This document shows, in pieces, positions 6,401-10,090 of a stretch of DNA of 10,090 bases. Under the pieces are notes generated by a model. It did not search any database. It saw only the letters and a program-made list of their open reading frames with translations, and was not told the origin of the DNA. The translations under genes were made by a program, and so were the position numbers. The stretch is from NCBI GenBank assembly GCA_012961755.1, contig DTYS01000152.1:1-10090 (forward strand), given 5' to 3'. Origin of the DNA: Candidatus Latescibacterota bacterium (lineage in GTDB: Bacteria; Latescibacterota; 4484-107; B68-G9). The number at the start of each line of letters is the position of its first letter. Positions within the stretch are counted from its first letter, which is position 1.

Positions 6401-7372
6401 TCATCCTACCTCCTCCAAAGTGCGTGGAGGCGTCTCCCTCAGATGCGCTGCCTTCTCCTCGGCCGAGGAGTCGTTTATGAAGGTCCCCGCTCCTGATTCG
6501 CACCCCGCTAGGTACTTAAGCTTATCCCTGCTCCTGTACGGGGGGTAGAACTCTATGTGGAAGTGGTAGTGGGGATATTCCTTCCCATCGGTCGGGGCCT
6601 GGTGGAGGACCATCATGTACGGGAAGGAGAAGCCGTAAAGGTTGTCGTACTTAAGGAGCACGAACTTCAGGACCCTCGCCAGGCCCTCCACCTCTTCCTC
6701 GGAAAGTTCCCTAATATCGCCGATGTGCCTGAGGGATGTTAAGTGTACTTCGAAGGGCCACCTCGCGTAGAAGGGTACAACGACGAAGAAACCGTATCCC
6801 TCCGCCAGGACCCTCCTCCCATCCCTCCTCTCCTCGTCCATCACGTCGCAGAAAAGGCACCTGCCCGTGGACCCGTAGTGCTCCTCCGCCGAGTCCAGCT
6901 CCCTTTGGACCTTGGGAGGTACGTAAGGGAAGGCGTATATCTGGCCGTGGGGATGGGGCATGGTTACCCCTATGACCTCACCCTTGTTCTCGAATATGAA
7001 CACGTAAACTATCTCCTCCATCCGTGCGAGTTCGTCGAACCTCCTCCTCCAAAGGCGCACGAGCTTAGCTATGTGGGAGGTGGGAAGCTGGGCGAGGGTG
7101 GTGTCGTGCTCCGGGGTGTAGAGCACGACGTCGCATACCCCCACCGAAGGTGCAACCTTAAAGAGCTCCGTCCCTTCCACGGAGGGTTCGGGAGGGGGGA
7201 TGCTGAAGGTCGGGAAGTCGTTGGGATATATGTAGACATCGTAGTCCTCCGGCACCCTCCCCGAGCCCGGACAGAAGGGGCACCAATCCTTGGGAAGCTG
7301 GGGCCTGTCCATCCTGTGGGTAGCGGTCGCCACCCATTCCCTTAGGATCGGGTTCCAGCGAAGCTCCGACAT
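6401..7372 (-). CDS. galT: Galactose-1-phosphate uridylyltransferase
   Basis: This is the Leloir-pathway HIT-superfamily enzyme that exchanges UMP between UDP-glucose and galactose-1-phosphate. With the ATG at 7372 the protein is 323 residues. Key sites are CPFCPGS (C31, C34), H89 in YTPEHDTTL, and HPHGQ (140-144), with H142 as the expected uridylylated nucleophile and H140 as a probable zinc ligand. A second CxxC (RCLFC, C172/C175) and GTFINDSSAEEKAAHLRE (296-313) are as in prokaryotic homologues. A TTG at 7408 would add 12 residues, but it coincides with the -35 element and the family normally starts at the MSELRWNP segment, so 7372 is preferred. There is no Shine-Dalgarno; a leaderless message is predicted. 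No galK or galE is adjacent. A related nucleotidyltransferase activity such as ADP-glucose phosphorylase cannot be excluded. Confidence 0.92.
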   Translation of the reverse strand: MSELRWNPILREWVATATHRMDRPQLPKDWCPFCPGSGRVPEDYDVYIYPNDFPTFSIPPPEPSVEGTELFKVAPSVGVCDVVLYTPEHDTTLAQLPTSHIAKLVRLWRRRFDELARMEEIVYVFIFENKGEVIGVTMPHPHGQIYAFPYVPPKVQRELDSAEEHYGSTGRCLFCDVMDEERRDGRRVLAEGYGFFVVVPFYARWPFEVHLTSLRHIGDIRELSEEEVEGLARVLKFVLLKYDNLYGFSFPYMMVLHQAPTDGKEYPHYHFHIEFYPPYRSRDKLKYLAGCESGAGTFINDSSAEEKAAHLRETPPRTLEEVG

Positions 7373-7379
7373 AGGCCCG

Positions 7380-7408
7380 AATATAATAATTTCCTCGAGC
7401 TTCGGCAA
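7380..7408 (-). promoter_or_regulatory. Predicted leaderless promoter of galT
   Basis: On the - strand, TTGCCG (7408-7403) is followed by a 17-nt spacer (7402-7386) and TATATT (7385-7380). Only 7 nt (CGGGCCT) separate the -10 from the ATG at 7372, so transcription should start on or next to the A of the start codon. Confidence 0.65.
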
Positions 7409-7419
7409 GTATAACTTGC
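7405..7419. promoter_or_regulatory. 15-bp palindrome between divergent promoters, candidate operator
   Basis: GCAAGT-ATA-ACTTGC is a perfect 6-bp inverted repeat around a 3-nt centre, with the dyad at 7412. It overlaps four of the six bases of each -35 hexamer (7403-7408 and 7416-7421). Part of the symmetry follows from both -35s reading TTGC; the extra A/C-T arms extend it. A regulator bound here would affect both genes. No regulator gene is seen in the window, and the site does not look like a GalR/LacI operator. Confidence 0.5.
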
Positions 7420-7444
7420 TCTCAGGAGGGATATAGCTTATATT
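7416..7444 (+). promoter_or_regulatory. Predicted leaderless promoter of the amidohydrolase gene
   Basis: TTGCTC (7416-7421), a 17-nt spacer (7422-7438) and TATATT (7439-7444) are followed after 8 nt by the ATG at 7453, so the predicted transcription start falls at or within 1-2 nt of the start codon. The AGGAGGG at 7424-7430 lies in the spacer and is too far upstream to act as a ribosome binding site. Confidence 0.65.
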
Positions 7445-7452
7445 ACCGTCGT

Positions 7453-9120
7453 ATGTTCGAGCTGATCATCTTCGGCGGGAACGTAGTGGACGGCACTGGG
7501 AGGCCGAGGTTCAGGGCGGACGTGGGGATAGAGGGGAAGAGGGTCGTGGCCCTTGGGGACCTCTCGTCGGTCCCGGCGAGGAGGAGGCTCGACGCCTCGG
7601 GGAAGGTGGTCTGTCCCGGGTTCATAGACATGCACTCCCACTCGGACTTGATATTGGCCGCGGAACCCCAGCTCCAGGCGAAGCTCATGGAGGGGAGGAT
7701 AAGGCAGGGAATAACCACCGAGATAGTGGGAAACTGCGGTCTAGGTGTAGCCCCCTCGGACGACCGCTCCCGTCCGAGGCTCCGCGGACAGCTTTCCTTC
7801 CTGACCCCGGAAGGTGTGGAGCCCTCTTGGGGGACCGTGGGGGAGTACTTGGAGCTCCTGGAGGGGCAGGGTGTCGTGGTCAACGTCGGGGTCCTGGTCC
7901 CGCACGGCGCTCTGAGGGCCACGGTCGTAGGGTTCGGGCCGGGCGAGGCGACCGAGGAAGAGATGGGGAAGATGGAGGTGCTCTTAGCCCAAGGCCTCGA
8001 GGATGGCGCCTTCGGAATCTCCTTCGGCCTCATATATCCCCCAGGCCAGTACGCGTCCACAGATGAGCTCGTCCGGCTTGCGAGGGTCCTCAAGCCCTAC
8101 GGAGGGTACGCGGCCTTCCACCAGAGGGGAGGAGGACCCGAGACCCTCCTGCGCTCCGTGGAGGAGATAGTCGAGGTAGGAAGGAAGGCCGAGGTGCCTG
8201 TCGAACACTCCCACGAGCAGGTGCACGGGAAGGGAGATTGGTCGGCAATATGGGAGACGGTGAGGCTGAAGGAGGAGGCCCTGAAGGAGGGCGTCGCCTT
8301 AGGGCAGGACTTAATTCCTTACACTTCGGTCTGCACGACCATGGCCGCCATATTTCCACCCTGGGCGCAGGAGGGGGGGCTCCCCGCCCTCTTAGCCCGG
8401 ATCGGGGACCCCGAACTTCGAAGGAGGATGGAGCTGGAGGTCGAAACCCGCTTCCCCGAGTGGCCCCCCTGGAAGGAGGGAAGCTGGCCCGTGAACTTGG
8501 TGAGGGACTTCGGCTGGGAGAACCTATACGTGGCCTTCGTGGAGGGTGAGGAGAACAAACATTTAGAGGGAAGGAACCTAAGGGAACTCGGGGAAGCCCT
8601 CGGGAAGTCCCCCTTCCAGGCGGTATCGGACCTCATGGTCGCCGAAGGTGGGGCCGTGGCCGTCCTCATATTCGGCATATCCGGAGACAGGGAGGACGAC
8701 TCTACCCTCAGGGAGCTCATGAGGCTCCCTGGGAGGGCCTTCGTCACCGACGCCTGGGAGACGGGAAGGGGAAGGCCGCATCCCGGCGCGTACGGTGCCT
8801 TCCCGAGGGTCCTGGGGAGGTACGTTAGGGAGGGGAGGGTGCTCACCTTAGAGGAGGCCGTACACCGCATGACAGGACTTCCCGCAGGAAGGCTCGGCCT
8901 GGAGGACAGGGGGGTCCTCAGGGAAGGCGCACGGGCGGACTTGGTGATATTCGACCCCGCGAAGGTAAAGGATAAGTCCACCCACGGGGACCCGAGGAGC
9001 TTCTCCGAGGGCGTGGAGGTCGTGGTAGTGAACGGGAAGGTCGTGGTGGAGGGGGATAGGTACACGGGGGATACGGCGGGCGAGGTCCTGAGGAGGACCG
9101 GGAGGGGAATTTGGGGATAG
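7453..9120 (+). CDS. N-acyl-D-amino-acid deacylase family amidohydrolase
   Basis: This 555-residue zinc amidohydrolase of the D-aminoacylase group is expected to release D-amino acids from N-acyl or peptide forms. No signal peptide is visible, so it is probably cytosolic. Visible sites are GFIDMHSHSD with H61 and H63, GNCG with C95 (the metal-bridging Cys typical of this group), PHGALR (150-155), GLIYPPGQYAS (192-202), H223 in AAFHQRGG, H252/H254 in EHSHEQVHG, and D433 in FVTDAWETG, followed by HPGAYGAFPRVLGRYVRE (443-460), a strong family signature. The C-terminus holds the usual ARADLVIFDP and VVVNGKVVVEGDRYTG segments. The usual SDG around the catalytic Asp is TDAW here, so substrate preference may differ from characterised D-aminoacylases; dihydropyrimidinase-like or dipeptidase activity is possible. 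There is no Shine-Dalgarno; the ATG is the only start near the promoter. The next gene overlaps its 3' end by 10 nt. Confidence 0.88.
   Translation: MFELIIFGGNVVDGTGRPRFRADVGIEGKRVVALGDLSSVPARRRLDASGKVVCPGFIDMHSHSDLILAAEPQLQAKLMEGRIRQGITTEIVGNCGLGVAPSDDRSRPRLRGQLSFLTPEGVEPSWGTVGEYLELLEGQGVVVNVGVLVPHGALRATVVGFGPGEATEEEMGKMEVLLAQGLEDGAFGISFGLIYPPGQYASTDELVRLARVLKPYGGYAAFHQRGGGPETLLRSVEEIVEVGRKAEVPVEHSHEQVHGKGDWSAIWETVRLKEEALKEGVALGQDLIPYTSVCTTMAAIFPPWAQEGGLPALLARIGDPELRRRMELEVETRFPEWPPWKEGSWPVNLVRDFGWENLYVAFVEGEENKHLEGRNLRELGEALGKSPFQAVSDLMVAEGGAVAVLIFGISGDREDDSTLRELMRLPGRAFVTDAWETGRGRPHPGAYGAFPRVLGRYVREGRVLTLEEAVHRMTGLPAGRLGLEDRGVLREGARADLVIFDPAKVKDKSTHGDPRSFSEGVEVVVVNGKVVVEGDRYTGDTAGEVLRRTGRGIWG
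9101..9107 (+). promoter_or_regulatory. Shine-Dalgarno that decides the TTG start of the antiporter
   Basis: GGAGGGG at 9101-9107 puts its GGAGG core 5 nt before TTG at 9111. No ATG or GTG with comparable spacing exists, and the hydrophobic N-terminus begins directly after the TTG. Confidence 0.65.
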
Positions 9121-10058
9121 GACTCCCCTTCCTCGTGTTCTCGGGCGCCCTCGCACTCCTCCTCAAGAGCGCAGGGTGGTTCGTCGAGGGTGCGGTGGGG
9201 CTCGCGGAGAGGTTCAAGGTCTCCAAGACAGCTGTCGGGGTCGTTCTCGTGGGCCTCGCCACCACGTCCGCAGAGCTTGCGGTATCCGTCCAGGCAGCAT
9301 GGCTCGGGCATCCCGAGATAGCCTTAGGTAACGGGGTGGGATCGGTCGTGGCCGACGATGGTTTGGTCCTGGCCGTGGGGGTGCTGCTGGCAAGGAGCGT
9401 GGCCGTGGACAGGAGGGTCCTGAGGAGCGTAGGCCCGTTCCTTCTGGGCGGGTTCGGACTCTCCTTCCTCTTCGCCTGGAACTCCCACATAAGCAGGCTC
9501 GAGGGTCTCGTCCTCGTGCTGCTGCTCGTTGGGTACTACGCCTACATGGTCCGGGCAGGGAGGAAGGGGAAGCTCGGGGCGCCCGTGGACGTGGAGGTGC
9601 CCATGGCCCTGAGTAAGGTCCTACTGCTGTTCTCAGGAGGGGCCGCCGGTGTGCTCGTATCCAGCTACCTCGTGATAGAATCGGGCCTTAAGATAGCCAA
9701 GCTCTTAGGAACCCCCGAGGTCGTGATAGGACTTACCATGATAGCCTTAGGCACCTCCCTACCGGAACTCAGCACAGCGATAGCCGCCGCGCGTAAGGGG
9801 CACGCTGAGGTATCGGTGGGGAACATATTGGGCGCTGATGTGCTCAATATATTGCTCATAATAGGCTCAGCTGCCCTGGTTAACCCGATAACCGTAGAGC
9901 CCGAGACCATAAGGTTCTCGTACCCCTGGGCATTCTTCGTCGTGACCACGATGTTAGTCCTCATGCGGCACAAGTACCGCCTGAACCGTGCTAAGGCGGT
10001 CCTGCTCCTCCTGCTCTACGGAACTTTCATATCCCTTTCCCTCAAGCTCACAGGATAA
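9111..10058 (+). CDS. Sodium/calcium exchanger family (CaxA / YrbG-type) cation antiporter
   Basis: This 315-residue inner-membrane protein of the Ca2+:cation antiporter superfamily has about ten hydrophobic helices in two inverted halves. The family's two alpha-repeats are visible: residues about 46-92 with TTSAEL (E55) and GNGVGS followed by ADDG, and about 207-252 with GTSLPEL (E219) and GNILGADVLNILL. The paired glutamates that bind the cation are present in both halves. Twenty-seven residues after each Glu, the residues are D82 in the first repeat and N246 in the second, the reverse of the Asn/Asp arrangement I recall for NCX_Mj. The first repeat is the more divergent one. Transported ions are not determinable. 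The gene is cotranscribed with the amidohydrolase (10-nt overlap) and starts at TTG. A link between deacylase and antiporter functions is not evident. Confidence 0.88.
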   Translation: MGIGLPFLVFSGALALLLKSAGWFVEGAVGLAERFKVSKTAVGVVLVGLATTSAELAVSVQAAWLGHPEIALGNGVGSVVADDGLVLAVGVLLARSVAVDRRVLRSVGPFLLGGFGLSFLFAWNSHISRLEGLVLVLLLVGYYAYMVRAGRKGKLGAPVDVEVPMALSKVLLLFSGGAAGVLVSSYLVIESGLKIAKLLGTPEVVIGLTMIALGTSLPELSTAIAAARKGHAEVSVGNILGADVLNILLIIGSAALVNPITVEPETIRFSYPWAFFVVTTMLVLMRHKYRLNRAKAVLLLLLYGTFISLSLKLTG

Positions 10059-10072
10059 CCGAAGGAGGAAGG

Positions 10073-10090
10073 ATGCGAAAGGAGGAACAG
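10073..10090 (+). CDS. Probable 5' end of the next gene, cut by the window edge
   Basis: An ATG at 10073 lies 4 nt after AAGGAGGAAGG (10062-10072 region, GGAGG core at 10064-10068) and 14 nt after the antiporter stop. Only M-R-K-E-E-Q can be read before the window ends, so the product is unknown. Spacing suggests it continues the amidohydrolase-antiporter operon. Confidence 0.5.

Noticed and set aside
7373..7408. TTG at 7408 as the galT start
   Set aside because: It would lie within the predicted -35, adds 12 residues not expected in the family, and has no Shine-Dalgarno; ATG at 7372 fits the MSELRWNP family start and the promoter spacing.
7424..7430. AGGAGGG as ribosome binding site of the amidohydrolase
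   Set aside because: It ends 22 nt before the ATG and there is no in-frame start codon between.
8319..9311. Open frame of 330 codons on the - strand opposite the amidohydrolase
   Set aside because: Serine/proline-rich low-complexity translation, antisense to a gene with intact catalytic motifs.

Overview
The window is GC-rich, densely packed bacterial DNA. Arginine is written mostly as AGG and isoleucine often as ATA, and the proteins are rich in Glu and Arg, which suggests a thermophile. A CMP-Kdo synthetase (KdsB) points to a diderm with Kdo-containing lipopolysaccharide. The first gene ends in a FlgD-like, type-9-secretion-style C-terminal domain, common in uncultured lineages of the Latescibacterota/WOR-3/Fibrobacterota-Chlorobiota-Bacteroidota neighbourhood. 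I cannot name the phylum from the sequence alone.

Positions 1-6389 hold one tightly packed + strand cluster, probably one transcription unit whose promoter lies upstream of the window. In order it encodes the C-terminal part of a secreted cohesin/FlgD-like protein; a DPM1-type family 2 glycosyltransferase; a three-helix DUF2304-type membrane protein; GatC; KdsB; an HD-domain dNTP triphosphohydrolase; a fused two-domain ABC permease of the ThiP/FbpB type; and an unrecognised helical protein ending in a UVR motif. Most neighbours overlap or lie within 12 nt of each other, and most starts carry Shine-Dalgarno sites embedded in the upstream gene. The glycosyltransferase, DUF2304 protein and KdsB share an envelope-glycan theme; GatC, the dNTPase and the permease look like unrelated passengers.

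Positions 6401-7372 hold galT (galactose-1-phosphate uridylyltransferase) on the - strand, convergent with the UVR gene across only 11 nt. Divergent from it on the + strand is an N-acyl-D-amino-acid deacylase-type amidohydrolase (7453-9120), overlapped by a sodium/calcium-exchanger-family antiporter with a TTG start (9111-10058). A further gene seems to begin at 10073 and run off the end.

The most interesting part is the 80-nt galT/deacylase intergenic region. It carries two back-to-back promoters arranged almost perfectly symmetrically about position 7412. Each has a TTG-type -35, a 17-nt spacer and a TATATT -10 whose end is only 7-8 nt from an ATG, so both messages are predicted to be leaderless. 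A perfect 15-bp palindrome, GCAAGT-ATA-ACTTGC, overlaps most of both -35 elements and is a candidate shared operator. No RNA genes, CRISPR arrays, insertion sequences or canonical intrinsic terminators were seen, and no stretch over 300 nt lacks a gene.
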